Positions 1 through 10,680 of a stretch of DNA of 64,000 bases are shown here, piece after piece. Position 1 is the first letter of the stretch, and every line of letters begins with the position of its first letter. The stretch is from Notospermus geniculatus (taxonomy: Eukaryota; Nemertea; Pilidiophora; Heteronemertea; Lineidae): contig NMRB01000522.1 in the NCBI GenBank assembly GCA_002633025.1, positions 228,998 through 292,997 of the forward strand. Reading direction: 5' to 3'. The notes under the pieces were generated by a model, which was given only the letters and a program-made list of their open reading frames with translations, was not told the DNA's origin and searched no databases. The position numbers and the translations under genes were made by a program.

Positions 1-1107
1 CCCCCCGTCCTATGCTAGCTACGGGCCTGACTACTGGAGCTTAGAGCCGACAACAAGGACCAACTACATGTAGGCCTAACTAGAACCAAATAGAACCTAT
101 ACTTTCTCCTTTCTCCGAGGATGACCTCGGGAAAGCCACACCGACAACGACGGGTTTACATGGTTGCAAAGGAAAGAAGCGTTCAATCCATACTTTCTAT
201 GGAGGTCTCCCCAGCGACTGCAACTGCATCAGTCCGAACCAATTCGCCATCTGTGAGATGCAGTTGGAACTGATGAAGATCAGCGTGGAGCCAAAGAGAG
301 GAGGATCTTCTGCGCTGCTGCTGATCACTCACTGGTCTATTGATTGCCACGTTGCCACATCAGGATACTGTGATGACAGGTGTCGTTGGTAGCATGGTAG
401 CATGGGGAGCCAGAGACATGTCTCGTAGTATGGGTAGCCAGAGACATCTCTCGTCAGCAACTATGAAGCTGATACACTTCATATCAAAGATGAAGTAGGT
501 TAGTGCAGGATGGTCAGAAAGGAACTGATCGGCACGGTGGGAACGGGCTCTCTTTTTCAGGCTGGCCGATTTTTGTCCCTTCTGAAGATACTTGGAAACC
601 ATTAGCTTGGATGGCTGATTGGCGGGCAATCCAGTTTGGCTGCTGGCGGCACTTACGACGCACCTGCTCGTTACAAGTTAGAAAAGAACCTAGGCCTACT
701 CAGTGATCAACAACAACAAATCGGAATCTGTATTACATGTACGTACATTTATAAGGCATGTGTGTATCATGGCAGGTGACATGCAACTATACGCATAAAC
801 ACTGACATACTTATTACAATAATGAGTCATAAGCTGAATCATGCCCCAAAATTATAAGACAGTTTTGTGGCAATACAATCATTATATAGCGTACCTGTAC
901 CACACATATAAATGTATATAACCTAGGTAGTACACATGTAATGTACATCATGTATGTAATAAGTCCTAGTTCACTCTTGAATAAAGTCAAAGGTACATGT
1001 AGGCCGACGTATTAAATGATTCTGCTTTTTCTGACATGAAGAAAAGCCTATGGAAAGAGAAGCGGATGCTTTACGTTATATTTGACGAAGTTACACAGAA
1101 ACTTCAA
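1..1107. other. Non-coding stretch with no recognised gene
   Basis: Only short unrelated open frames occur here. A small direct repeat containing AGCCAGAGACAT recurs about 28 bp apart near 408 and 436. I see no domain, RNA gene or clear transposon up to the foldback element at 1108. Confidence 0.5.
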
Positions 1108-1251
1108 GGGCCGTATTCAAAAAGGGCGACCATCTCCCGATTACAACTTACATGTAGACGCGTGTAACTTCACTAAATGCACACACTTCCATCATGCATT
1201 TGACGAAGTTACACGCGTCTAAGTCTTCAACACCCTTTTTGAATACGGCCC
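1108..1251. mobile_element. Foldback MITE-like element, GGGCCGTATTCA family
   Basis: The ends are inverted copies beginning GGGCCGTATTCAAAAAGGG, and an inner pair around ACGCGTGTAACTTC is also inverted, so the 144-bp segment folds on itself. There is no coding capacity. A shorter relative with GGGCCGATTTCAC ends and the same ACGCGTGTAAC core lies at 54923-55049. The flanks (TCAAG left, CCAAG right) suggest a decayed 4-5 bp target duplication. Confidence 0.75.
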
Positions 1252-1856
1252 CAAGAGACCGTCCCACTAACTATTTCTCACGTTGCAAATGTACGCAGAA
1301 ACAGCGTTAGCAATAGTGTTATCATTGACGGAGAGATTTCTTTAACTTGAATTTCAGGCCGTTACACGTACGCATACGTACGTACACAATACATGAATAG
1401 TATATGAACTATATAGCTGCCATACAAATTTTGAAAATGCTTCAAATTAAAACATTTATTGCATTTTCCCTTAGGGCGCAGTGTCACTGGCCCTGTGGCA
1501 GCAGAAATCATGATTCATGTCATTTATATTTACAAGACGATATTATTCTTTAACCATTGACCATGTTAACATGTTGTTATCGACGATACACGCACATGAA
1601 ATACAAGAGAAGAAAGCTGCAAAGTATATACTTATTTCTACACAACTACATACATGTATGCAATGCATCGCTATCATGAATTTGAATACTAGAAGGTTAT
1701 TATACTGTGTGTTCATGTGAGGTGTTACATGTAAGTTGATTTCGAAAATAGTTGTATCAAAAACCAAACCAAACCATTGGCGCCAGTAGAATAAAAAAAG
1801 TTAGAGATATTTTCGATGGAAAGGTCTCGGAAACTTCCGATTTGTGTTGCTGACAC
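1252..1856. other. 3' flank of the first GPCR, no gene seen
   Basis: This AT-rich stretch lies downstream of the minus-strand GPCR and probably includes its 3' UTR. I could not place a confident polyadenylation site. The small open frames here overlap each other and carry no recognisable domain. Confidence 0.4.
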
Positions 1857-2873
1857 TCAGTTATAGGTGAAACTGGCCTTCTGCTCGGGTGATCCAGTTT
1901 TATCGTCAAGGGGTATTACAGCTTCTTTTCCTTTCGTGCATGTACAACATGGAAAATGCTTCTTGAAATAATGCTTGAATTTAGGATCAAGCCCAAAGAC
2001 CACCCAGGGTCGAATGCAACTATCAACAATGGTAAGACATGTTGCGAATACGCTGAACCCGTGCCAAGCAACGCTGTATTCAGTTCGACCGTAGTGGAAC
2101 CACATGTAGAAGATGTGGTCCGGGAGCCAACAGATGAGGAAGACGAGGACAAGACACAGGACTAGTTTCGTGAATTGGTAACTATGGATTGAGTGTTCTT
2201 GTGACGAAGGCAGCTCACCATCCGAGTGGTTCCTTTCGTTTTGCTCAATCGGAACGGAAGACTGGCTTTGGTTTCCAGAACGAGAGAACACAGCAATCAG
2301 GATAAAACACAGAACGGTGATCAGAAACGGAATAGCGTACTGGGAAACGAAACGGATCAGTATGTCCAGGCGTGTGTACGTCTCACGAATGAAGCAGGCG
2401 GTGTTCATAGTTGTTTTATGAGAACCGTAGGTTCTTTCCGTTGCAAAGATTAGATTCGGTAGACCAAGGCATACGGAAATACCCCAGATAAGCGCAATGA
2501 TTCCCGCCGCAACTTTCCTCTTCATGGTATTGCAGAATCGATCGTTTAGACTCGTCAGACGTTCCACTGTCAAAGCAGTAAGGGTGAAAATGGAAACGGT
2601 CGGTAAAACCGCCACCAGAAAATAATTGATTTTGCATATGGCCTTGCCCAAAATCCAGCTGGTTGGGTAGCCAAAAGTAACACCAACAACTGGAGCCCAC
2701 ACCATTGCAAATAACATATCCGCGACTGCAATGTTCAATAGGAACGCGTTCCGCTTTGTTTTTAGTTGTTTGTGTTTCGCAATTAGGAATATCAGTGTTC
2801 CATTTCCGAAGCAGCCTAGGATGAACACTATGCACACCACAAGAGGGACAATGTAGGTTGCGGGTAAAGCCAT
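1857..2873 (-). CDS. Rhodopsin-class neuropeptide GPCR, bombesin/CCHamide/ETB-like, divergent
   Basis: A single-exon 338-aa seven-helix receptor. Visible landmarks are GN in TM1 (residues 23-24), D52 in TM2, C80 at the top of TM3 pairing with C160 in loop 2, P182 in TM5, CWLP in TM6 (248-251), and a basic helix 8 followed by palmitoylation-type cysteines (309-310). The TM6-TM7 segment, with its MWFHYG motif, resembles bombesin and CCHamide receptors. Two activation switches are altered: DRY is ERL (104-106), and NPxxY is RPWVVF (288-293). The N-terminus has only about 10 residues before TM1 and no glycosylation site, so an upstream exon or loss of the N-terminal tail is possible. The ATG in a CCATGG context was taken as the start. 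It is expected at the plasma membrane; the ligand is unknown. The same family lies downstream at 5027-6031 and 6459-7619, all on the same strand. Confidence 0.85.
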   Translation of the reverse strand: MALPATYIVPLVVCIVFILGCFGNGTLIFLIAKHKQLKTKRNAFLLNIAVADMLFAMVWAPVVGVTFGYPTSWILGKAICKINYFLVAVLPTVSIFTLTALTVERLTSLNDRFCNTMKRKVAAGIIALIWGISVCLGLPNLIFATERTYGSHKTTMNTACFIRETYTRLDILIRFVSQYAIPFLITVLCFILIAVFSRSGNQSQSSVPIEQNERNHSDGELPSSQEHSIHSYQFTKLVLCLVLVFLICWLPDHIFYMWFHYGRTEYSVAWHGFSVFATCLTIVDSCIRPWVVFGLDPKFKHYFKKHFPCCTCTKGKEAVIPLDDKTGSPEQKASFTYN

Positions 2874-4199
2874 GGTGGTCTGCCTTTATCCGACAAGAAT
2901 TACCGTGCACAGAATAATAAACAATCGGCCAGTGGTCTAGTAAAATAAGAGAGTTTTTCCCATCAGTACCAGGATTTGAGTCGTTCTCTTTCACTGACAC
3001 CAACAGGAGTGTAAAATCACAACTTATACCTGCCAGTTGATGAAATTTTTCCAGTCTATTTGAAGTTTTGCCGATAATCCATTTGCGGAGACAAAGGTAC
3101 GCAGCCTACCGCCAATAAAGGCACCCGAAACCACAAATGAATCTTTGGGAATCGGCTTCTAGTGTGACCGCAATCATCCAGAGCCATTATTTCATAGACC
3201 AACCATCAATTACATCGATACTTGGCTTAAATATACATTTATGTGTAATTTTAAGTCACTTTGATGGGTTAGTTGCCCTGTAACAAGGCCATCGACTCGC
3301 TCATTAGCATATTTTTGTTGGTGTACCCTGTCGTTTGAATTTAAAAAAAACGATATTTTAGGTACAGATCAGATTCACTTGCAGCCATCTTGAATCGTTG
3401 CAGTGGAAATCCAAGTGTAACATCTGTGAGTGTTTCTGTAGTTCAGTGTTCCCCAACAATAGACGCGGCCTAGATTGGTGATTGTTGGGTTAGTTGCCGC
3501 TTAATCTGTCAGGAGTGAAACAATAAGAAAAACACAGAAATACGTGGAACACTGGTCGACGTTACACCGGGGAAAATGAGATTGAAAATGCATTTCTCTT
3601 CCAACATTGCGAAGAGCAAATACATATTATTGTGCGGCTTTAGATTTCTTTCCTTCCTAGAAATATTGCCACAATCGTATCTGATCTGTATGACCACCTC
3701 ATATCCATCATTGGCTCAAAGAAAAATCTTTTGGCCTACCATATATCATAAACATGAGTAAAGGTAAAAAAATTTTACTCGCACCAATCACAGTACCCTT
3801 GGCCATCGTGAAACCTATACATTATCATATAAAAACAACCTGTCGTGGGCCCCTTCAAAATGGCGCTGCAGGTTCAATACTTGAACTTTCAAAATCGCTG
3901 TATGGAACGTCAATTCATTTGTGTTTCTTTTACTAAGAATTCATAAATGCGAGATATATATTCTTTCAACATTTCTCCGAGAACATTTTTGCAGAATAGT
4001 TTAAACGGCGTGCTTTTTGACACAAACACATGCTGTCCCAGATTGATGTAATTGAGGTCTGCAATAATTGAGATACACAAAAACCTAATGAGCACAAAAT
4101 GATATTCCAGTTGTTTAAACAGCTCCATAATTTCCCTCTCAAAATGATGACGAGGTAAAGCCAATTACCTTCGACCTTCTTTCGTGAGTGTCATTGAAA
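2874..4199. other. Intergenic region between the first two GPCR genes
   Basis: This holds the 5' flank of the 1857-2873 receptor and otherwise AT-rich DNA. No convincing exon, RNA gene or transposon was recognised. The open frames at about 3576-3761 and 3910-4164 have no domain signature and unstructured composition. Confidence 0.4.
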
Positions 4200-4555
4200 T
4201 TACTGAGGCTCAGGAAGGTCGCTGAGGCTCGTGAGGTTGGCCAGTTGCGTGACTCATAAATTAAGCTGTACTGCACAAATTGCTGAGGCTCATGAGGGTG
4301 GCATATCTCATAAACTAGGGTGTGCTACTCAAATTGCTGAGGCTCATGAAGTTGGCCAGTTGCATATCTCATAAATTAGGCTGTGCTACTCAAATTACTG
4401 AGGCTCATGAGGGTGGCCAGTTGCATATCTCATAAATTAGGCTGTGCTACTCAAATTACTGAGGCTCATGAGGTGGCCAGTTGCATATCTCATAAATTAG
4501 GCTGTTGCACACAAATTGCGGAGGCTCATGAGGTGGCCAATTGCATATGTCATCG
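4200..4555. repeat. About 60-bp minisatellite, roughly six units
   Basis: Units contain GAGGCTCATGAGG, CCAGTTGCATATCTCATAAA and TTAGGCTGTGCTACTCAAATT. The last clear steps are 61 and 60 bp (starts near 4381, 4442 and 4502). Earlier units toward 4200 are shorter and more diverged. A 67-residue open frame across the array is only the repeat read through and is not annotated as a gene. Confidence 0.85.
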
Positions 4556-4751
4556 ACTACACCAAACCAACGCAGAAAAACAATAGTTCGCAATAATTGT
4601 GCTCTCCTCCGACAAACCCACTGATGTGTACGTATTCATTAAATGTCATAAATGCAACAAAACTGAAAAGCAAAGGCTATGCTTGTAGCATGCAGGGTTG
4701 ATTTCTAAATCTCGCCCTCCACAAATGATCACTTGTCACAATGGCCCACTG

Positions 4752-4855
4752 GATCCATATTCATAAAACCTTGCTAGCTTAGTTGGTTGCTAGTTGTGTA
4801 CATTGGCTTGTACGAACCAGGCAACTCAGCCTAGCAAGGCTTTATGAATATGGGC
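4752..4855. mobile_element. Foldback MITE-like element, CCATATTCATAAA family
   Basis: Inverted ends read CCATATTCATAAAACCTTGC on the left and its complement ending TATGAATATGGGC on the right. It is the same family as the insertion at 13626-13740, including the core GTTGCTAGTTGTGTACATTGG. It has no coding capacity. The left terminus is slightly altered (GATCC in place of GCCC). Confidence 0.75.
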
Positions 4856-5026
4856 CCAGAATGCTAACAACTATACGCTCTACAACAACCAGAGGTCGCT
4901 CCAGCCTCTGAATCAATGTTGATCTTGTATAAATTTATGTACAATCACAACACCCAGGTCTTCCGTTCTGGGCACGGAATCCAAATTGCAAAAGTTGAAA
5001 TTGGAAGCATGTGTAGAGTTTAATAC

Positions 5027-6031
5027 TTAGTATTTTACATCCTGACGCTGTCCGTCAAAGGCATTGTCACCATTTGCCCCTCTTCTACAAAAGCAACAAC
5101 AGAAATGCTTCTTAAAGTAATGGTTAAAAGTTGGATGAAGACCAAAGACGAACCATGGTCTGACACAGCTATCAACAATGCTGAGACAGATAGCAAAGCT
5201 TCTGAACGCATACCAAGACTGATTGTACTCCGACGGATCAAAGAAAAACCACATCATATAAATATAAAAGGGGAGCCAACAAACCATGTAGGTTGCGGCA
5301 AGGGAGAGAATAAGTACTTTGTAACGTGGTTGAGTGAGTGAACTCGTGTTTGTTGGCGGATCTCTCTTCTCGCAATCCCCGTATCCTGAATTCCTTTGAT
5401 CATAGAGTCCTCCTGTTCCAGAAGGCCGAAAGATGTGGCTTAACGTGAAGGAGACGGCAATGATGATAAAAGGAATTACATATAAGATGATAAAACGAGT
5501 AAGTGTATCCACTTTGGGGTAGTCGACTTCGCTGGTTGGATGCTGGAAGCAGACAGCGACGTTTCCACTAAATGCATAGGATTTTACGTTCGCGAAGATG
5601 AGGTTTGGGAGGCCTAAGAGACATGGCACGAACCATAATGCAAATAAGATTCCGACTTTCCCTACCACAGGTATTGTGTTTGCGGTACAAGACTTGTCGA
5701 GTGTTCGAATACAAACGCCGAAGGCCATGGCAGTTATAGTAAATATTGACACTGTAGGCGACACTGTGGACACGAATCCGTAGATTTTGCACACTGCCTC
5801 TCCGAAAATCCAACCCCCACCAGCGTCTGAGAATCCGTAAATGTAGCCAAAGATCGGCGTGCAGAATACCGCGAGTAACATATCCGCAATTGCAATGCAA
5901 AGGAAGAAAGCATTGTGGTACGTCTTTGCTGCTTTGTACTTCGCAAAGATGAAGACGAGGGTTCCATTACCGATACAGCCAGTAATGAATACCACAGCAG
6001 CTACGGCAGGGAAGATGAAAGTCACGGACAT
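5027..6031 (-). CDS. Rhodopsin-class neuropeptide GPCR paralogue lacking the DRY motif
   Basis: A single-exon 334-aa seven-helix protein related to the two flanking receptors. Landmarks: GN in TM1 (21-22), D50 in TM2, C81 and C161 for the conserved disulfide, P187 in TM5, CWLP in TM6 (251-254), and a KKHFCCCFC palmitoylation cluster after TM7. The E/DRY position is occupied by GVC (105-107), so neither the acid nor the arginine is present, and NPxxY reads RPWFVF (291-296). The N-terminus is again only a few residues long. These are missense-type differences in an otherwise open frame with intact helices, so it does not look like a dead gene, but coupling to G protein would be expected to be abnormal. 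It lies about 430 bp downstream, in its own transcriptional direction, of the receptor at 6459-7619. Confidence 0.83.
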   Translation of the reverse strand: MSVTFIFPAVAAVVFITGCIGNGTLVFIFAKYKAAKTYHNAFFLCIAIADMLLAVFCTPIFGYIYGFSDAGGGWIFGEAVCKIYGFVSTVSPTVSIFTITAMAFGVCIRTLDKSCTANTIPVVGKVGILFALWFVPCLLGLPNLIFANVKSYAFSGNVAVCFQHPTSEVDYPKVDTLTRFIILYVIPFIIIAVSFTLSHIFRPSGTGGLYDQRNSGYGDCEKRDPPTNTSSLTQPRYKVLILSLAATYMVCWLPFYIYMMWFFFDPSEYNQSWYAFRSFAICLSIVDSCVRPWFVFGLHPTFNHYFKKHFCCCFCRRGANGDNAFDGQRQDVKY

Positions 6032-6458
6032 CCTCGGTCAGTTCTGAATTCAAGGTTGGAGATATATCATGTACAAGTGATAACGAACCGAAGGACTGCG
6101 AGCATCGTCGATTCCTTTGAGAATTTTTAGAGTCCTTCTGAGTTTCTATGGTTAAGTCCGAAAAAGTCGGGTGGACGAAGTGGGAAAAAATGTCCTTTTT
6201 CAAGATTGGTTGTTGTAACACTTGAACAGGACTACCCAGCAGCAATGGAAGTTAGAGCACACTCTGAGACACAACAAGAGTCGATATTCTCCTAATAGCC
6301 TGAAATGGGGTCAATCGACAGATTCCAATTCCGCCAATGATTACATTTCTATAATCAACTCTGAAATTGCCGCTGTTGAGTTTGCGTTCAATTAATGAAA
6401 TTGATTGTTCAGTTAGTAAAGTTCCTGTTGTAGACAGATTCCTGTACTGTTGGCACCT

Positions 6459-7619
6459 TCAGACAAAGCTTGTGGCACCTGACTGCTCGGTGGTGGCGCT
6501 CAATTCGACTTGTTCTCCGAGTGGTATCATTTCATCGTTGGGTTGTTTTTGGCAGCAGAAACAGAAGTGTTTTTTGAAGTAACGCTTGAAGGTGACGTCG
6601 AGGGTGTAGATAACCCACGGATTAATACAGGAATTGATGAAGGTTAAGCAGAATCCAACCATTTTGAAAATATGCCAGAAGTGGTTGAACGGGCTACTGT
6701 CAAAGTGGTACCAGAGTAAGTAGATATGCCGAGGAAACCAACACACTGTGAAGAATATGATCAACAAAAGAACCAACTTTGCTAAGTGCTCTCTGCGCCT
6801 GATGATTGTGCCTTTACGTGGTATTTGCTCAATCATTCTTTTGTCCGGTTCGGTGTGCTTGCAAGCGCCAAAGCTGTTGAATTCGCCGCCATTTTGCGGC
6901 GGTGCCACGTCGTAGTCTGTGATTGGCTGACGAAGCCGATCGGTCAGTCTGACGTAGCAGATGGTAATTATAAACAGTGGAAGGGAGAACAGGACGATGA
7001 AACGAACAGCGCTGTGTACCTTCGGGTAGAGGTCGCTCCAGGTCAGTGGGTAATGGACGCATATTTCCATTTGGTGTCCAGGAACGGGCTCCAGGATGCT
7101 GAGGTGTGCCGATATAACATCCGGGAGTCCAATAATCACTGAAATTAGCCAAATGAGGATGACAGTCCACGTCAGCTGCTGGCAGTCAGCACTTGACTTA
7201 TAACTAGCCGGGTTGGCGATGATTTGGTACCGTTCAACACTGAGGGCGGTCAGGGTAAAGATCGACACAGCGACTGAAACAGTTTGGAGAAATTCGTTCA
7301 CTTTGCACAAAGGTTCGCCAAACATCCAACTGGGGAACGTATAGATGGTGCCAGTGAATGGGATACAGACCACGATCACCAGCAAATCCCCAGCTGCAAG
7401 GTTCACGATGAGTATGTTCGGGATGGTCTTGAGGCGTTTGTGTTTGGCAACGAGGAAGAGTATCGTACCATTTCCGAGACAGCCCAGCCCGAAAATGACA
7501 CCAAAGACAATCGGAATGATCACAGCTTCCTGGCTCTCTTCGGCATCCTCAATCTCATCGTACAGTGATGTGTTATCATGTCCTGTCTTGTTGAATAGAA
7601 TATCGGCGTAATTGTCCAT
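6459..7619 (-). CDS. Bombesin/CCHamide-receptor-like neuropeptide GPCR, canonical member
   Basis: A 386-aa single-exon receptor. The extracellular N-terminus has two N-glycosylation sequons (N10 and N16) and an acidic stretch. TM1 has GN (49-50), TM2 has NLAAGD (D78), C105 and C187 form the expected disulfide, TM3 ends ERY (129-131), TM6 has CWFPRHIYLLWYHF (293-306), TM7 has NPWVIY (333-338), and CFCC (353-356) is a palmitoylation site. The RHIYLLWYHF stretch is typical of bombesin, CCHamide and related receptors. The start was placed at the ATG in an AAAATGG context. An in-frame ATG 24 codons upstream is possible but adds a hydrophobic, unlikely N-terminus. It is expected to act at the plasma membrane as a peptide receptor coupling to G protein; the ligand is not predictable from sequence. 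Its 5' half was duplicated at 9039-9397. Confidence 0.9.
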   Translation of the reverse strand: MDNYADILFNKTGHDNTSLYDEIEDAEESQEAVIIPIVFGVIFGLGCLGNGTILFLVAKHKRLKTIPNILIVNLAAGDLLVIVVCIPFTGTIYTFPSWMFGEPLCKVNEFLQTVSVAVSIFTLTALSVERYQIIANPASYKSSADCQQLTWTVILIWLISVIIGLPDVISAHLSILEPVPGHQMEICVHYPLTWSDLYPKVHSAVRFIVLFSLPLFIITICYVRLTDRLRQPITDYDVAPPQNGGEFNSFGACKHTEPDKRMIEQIPRKGTIIRRREHLAKLVLLLIIFFTVCWFPRHIYLLWYHFDSSPFNHFWHIFKMVGFCLTFINSCINPWVIYTLDVTFKRYFKKHFCFCCQKQPNDEMIPLGEQVELSATTEQSGATSFV

Positions 7620-8900
7620 TTTTAGAATTTTGATCGTTCTGAAAGTTTCACGAACACACCAAATCAACAATAACGCTCCTTTCTCGGACAAACAGATGAT
7701 GCACCAATGCTTTCACACCTACCACGCCAACTTCACCTTCCATTTTTCGTGTCCATTGGCTTGAAATTTGGTTTGAAACTGGTGCCAGAATGTCCTGTTC
7801 TGCAACCAATGGCAACGTTTCGTGGCGCAGGAGTCAAGGTTTATTCACAAAGATGACGATGAAGAAATCAAACCCCTATTCCACTCCTTTGAAGCTTTCG
7901 GAACATGCAGACAAATCCGCAGTGATGCTCCTTTTCAAGTCGAAACTCGCCGCCGAGAAATGTCACACAACAGCCAGAACGTCCCGATACGTTTGATTAT
8001 CTAAAGGAATCCATAATGGCGAGGCAATAACATACCTTGAGAGTCCCAGAAAAGAAATCCACGCCAGGATAAGAAGCATGACCACGGGGCGTCCTCAATT
8101 TTAAAGGGTCAAAGTGAATCACAAGTCCACGCCCTTAGGAAACAACAAAGGAACGTAGCCTTGAACAACAAAATGCAACCTGCTGGATTCCACCGTGAAA
8201 ACAAAACTGGTAGGGATTAAGTTTCTGTCGGACTACTCACGGTTCAGTTGACAGCTCTGTCGGTATCAACGACATTAATAATGAAGTAAGCCCGACTACT
8301 ACCAGAGGGCGTATGCAAATCGAATCACAAACATCTTTCATCCCATTTGTCTGAATCAGAATGCAAAGAGAAGATAATGAAGTCAAAATTGAGTTCAGGA
8401 TCCCGAGTTATGCTTGAACAAGTTTTTCACCAATATAGAATAAGGAGACAATGGTATAGCTATGATTTGAAAAGTTCTGATTGATTTAGTAATATCTGTC
8501 GGAGGTCATTCGGCTTGGATCCCGCGCGGTAATGACGAGCTCTAATCAAATGGAATGGACGTTTAGATGACAGATCAGTTTGTTTATGGTACGACATAAG
8601 TAATGGCTTTTTAATAATTAATCAGATATTAGGAACTCCTGTTGGAACTTGATAACTTGGGGGTTTAGTGTGGAAAGATGTTGTAAGGTGAGAAATTTGA
8701 TTATTAATGAAAGCTACACATCAGTAGTACCGCTACGATATTGCTCTACATAGTTTGCGATCTCTTGAATAATAAGAGAACTTTATTGCGGTTTTCTAGT
8801 AACATTTTTGTGAATTCTACGGGATATTTCAGAAGAAACTGTCAATTTAATTTTCATCCAACTTCAGTCATTGTAGTTATTTTCAACCTGCTTCTGTAGT
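7261..8900. repeat. Left copy of a segmental duplication (5' half and upstream flank of a GPCR)
   Basis: The sequence from ATCGACACAGCG at 7261 through the 5' coding half, the upstream flank and into the start of the minisatellite recurs at about 9039-10680 with only a few percent differences. Apart from the GPCR, the segment has no recognised gene. Short upstream frames (about 7822-8004 and 9566-9784) are similar in both copies but carry no domain. Confidence 0.9.
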
Positions 8901-9004
8901 AGTTATTTTCAACCTGCTTCTGTAGTAGTTATTGTACATGTAGTTATTTTCAACCTGCTTCTGTATTAGTTATTGTAGTTATTTTCAAACTGCTTCTGTC
9001 GTAG
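8868..9004. repeat. 35-bp minisatellite, short array
   Basis: About four units of a repeat built on GTAGTTATTTTCAACCTGCT with TCTGTAGTAGTTATT. It ends immediately before the hairpin at 9005. The same repeat is expanded at 10653-11125 in the duplicated copy. Confidence 0.85.
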
Positions 9005-9038
9005 TTATGGTTTCCGATCTCAAGATCGGAAACCATAA
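9005..9038. repeat. Perfect 16-bp inverted repeat at a duplication junction
   Basis: The left arm TTATGGTTTCCGATCT (9005-9020) and right arm AGATCGGAAACCATAA (9023-9038) are exact reverse complements with a CA spacer. Homology to position 7261 begins at the next base (9039), so the hairpin occupies the junction between the minisatellite and the copied GPCR fragment. Confidence 0.95.
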
Positions 9039-9397
9039 ATCGACACAGCGACTGAAACAGTTTGGAGAAATTCGTTCACTTTGCACAGAGGTTCGCCAAA
9101 CATCCAACTAGGGAACGTATAGATGGTGCCAGTGAATGGGATACAGACCACGATGACCAGCAAATCCCCAGCTGCGAGGTTCACGATGAGTATGTTCGGG
9201 ATGGTCTTGAGGCGTTTGTGTTTGGCAACAAGGAAAAGTATCGTACCATTTCCGAGACAGCCCAGCCCGAAAATGACACCAAAGACAATCGGAATGATCA
9301 CAGCTTCCAGGCTCTCTTCGGCATCCTCAATCTCATCGTACAGTGATGTGTTATCATGTCCTGTCTTGTTGAATAGAATATCGGCGTAATTGTCCAT
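9020..9397 (-). pseudogene. 5' fragment of the 6459-7619 GPCR gene
   Basis: Residues 1-120 of the neighbouring receptor are copied almost exactly (N-terminus, TM1, TM2 and most of TM3 through SVAVSI). The frame then runs into the junction hairpin, adds YGFRS and stops. It lacks TM4 to TM7, so it cannot be a receptor. The visible coding difference in the shared part is Q30 to L. It could still be transcribed if the duplicated upstream flank carries the promoter. Confidence 0.9.
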
Positions 9398-10680
9398 TTT
9401 TAGAATTTTGATCGTTCTGGAAGTTTCACGAACACACCAAATCAACAATAACGCTCCTTTCGTCGGACAAACAAATGATGCATCAATGCTTTCACACCTA
9501 CCACGCCAACTTCACGTTCCATTTTTCATGTCCATTGCCTTGAAATTTGGTTTTGTTGGAAACTGATGCAAATCCTGTTCTGCAACCAATGGCAACGTTT
9601 CGTGGCGCAGGAGTCAAGGTTTATTTACAAAGATGACGATGAAGAAATCAAACCCGTACTCCTCTCCTTTGAAGCTTTCGGAACATGCAGACAAATCCGC
9701 AGCGATGCGCCTTTTCAAGTCGAAACTCGCCGCCGAGAAATCTCACACAACAGCCAGAACGTCCCGATGCGTTTGATTATCTGAAGGAATCCATAATGGC
9801 GAGGCAATAACACACCTTGAGAGTCCCAGAAAAGAAATCCACTCCAGGATAAGAAGCATGACCACGGGGCGTCCTCAGTTTTAAAGGGTCAAAGTGAATC
9901 ACAAGTCCACGCCCTTAGGAAACAACAAAGGAACGTAGCCTTGAACAACAAAATGCAACCTGCTGGATTCCACCGTGAAAACAAAACTGGTAGGGATTAA
10001 GTTTCTGTCGGACTACTCACGGTTCAGTTGACAGCTCTGTCGGTATCAACGACATTAATAATGAAGTTAGCCCAACTACTACCAGAGGGCGTATGCAAAT
10101 CGAATCAGAAACATCTTTCATCCCATTTGTCTGAATCAGAATGCAAAGAGAAGATAATGAAGTCAAAATTGAGTTCAGGATCCCGAGTTATGCTTGAACA
10201 ACTTTTTCACCAATATAGAATAAGGAGACAATGGTATAGCTATGATTTGAAAAGTTCTGATTGATTTAGTAATATCTGTCGGAGGTCATTCGGCTTGGAT
10301 TCCCGCGCGGTAATGACGAACTTTAATCAAATGGAATGGACGTTTAGATGACAGATCAGTTTGTTTATGGTACGACATAAGTAATGGCTTTTTAATAATT
10401 AATCAGATATTAGGAACTCATGTTGGAACTTGATAACCTGGGGGGTTTAGTGTAGAAAGATGTTGCAAGGTGAGAAATTTGATTATTAATGAAAGCTACA
10501 CATCAGTAGTACCGCTACGATATTGCTACATAGTTTGCGATCTCTTGAATAATTTTGGAGAACTGTATTGCGGTTTTCTAGTAACATTTTTGTGAATTCT
10601 ACCGGATATTTCAGAAGAATGAAATTGTCAATTTAATTTTCATCCAACTTCAGTCATTGTAGTTATTTTCAACCTGTCGT
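9039..10680. repeat. Right copy of the GPCR 5'-half segmental duplication
   Basis: Homologous to 7261-8900 in the same orientation. It includes the truncated GPCR and about 1.2 kb of upstream flank. Small indels and substitutions separate the copies, for example in the flank near 9550 and 10545. Confidence 0.9.

Noticed and set aside
4383-4586. 67-codon frame with repeated ISHKLG motifs
   Set aside because: It is the 60-bp minisatellite read in one frame; it has no flanking gene structure.
10028-10264. 78-codon frame in the duplicated GPCR flank
   Set aside because: It uses a TTG start and is broken by TAA in the sister copy near 8286.
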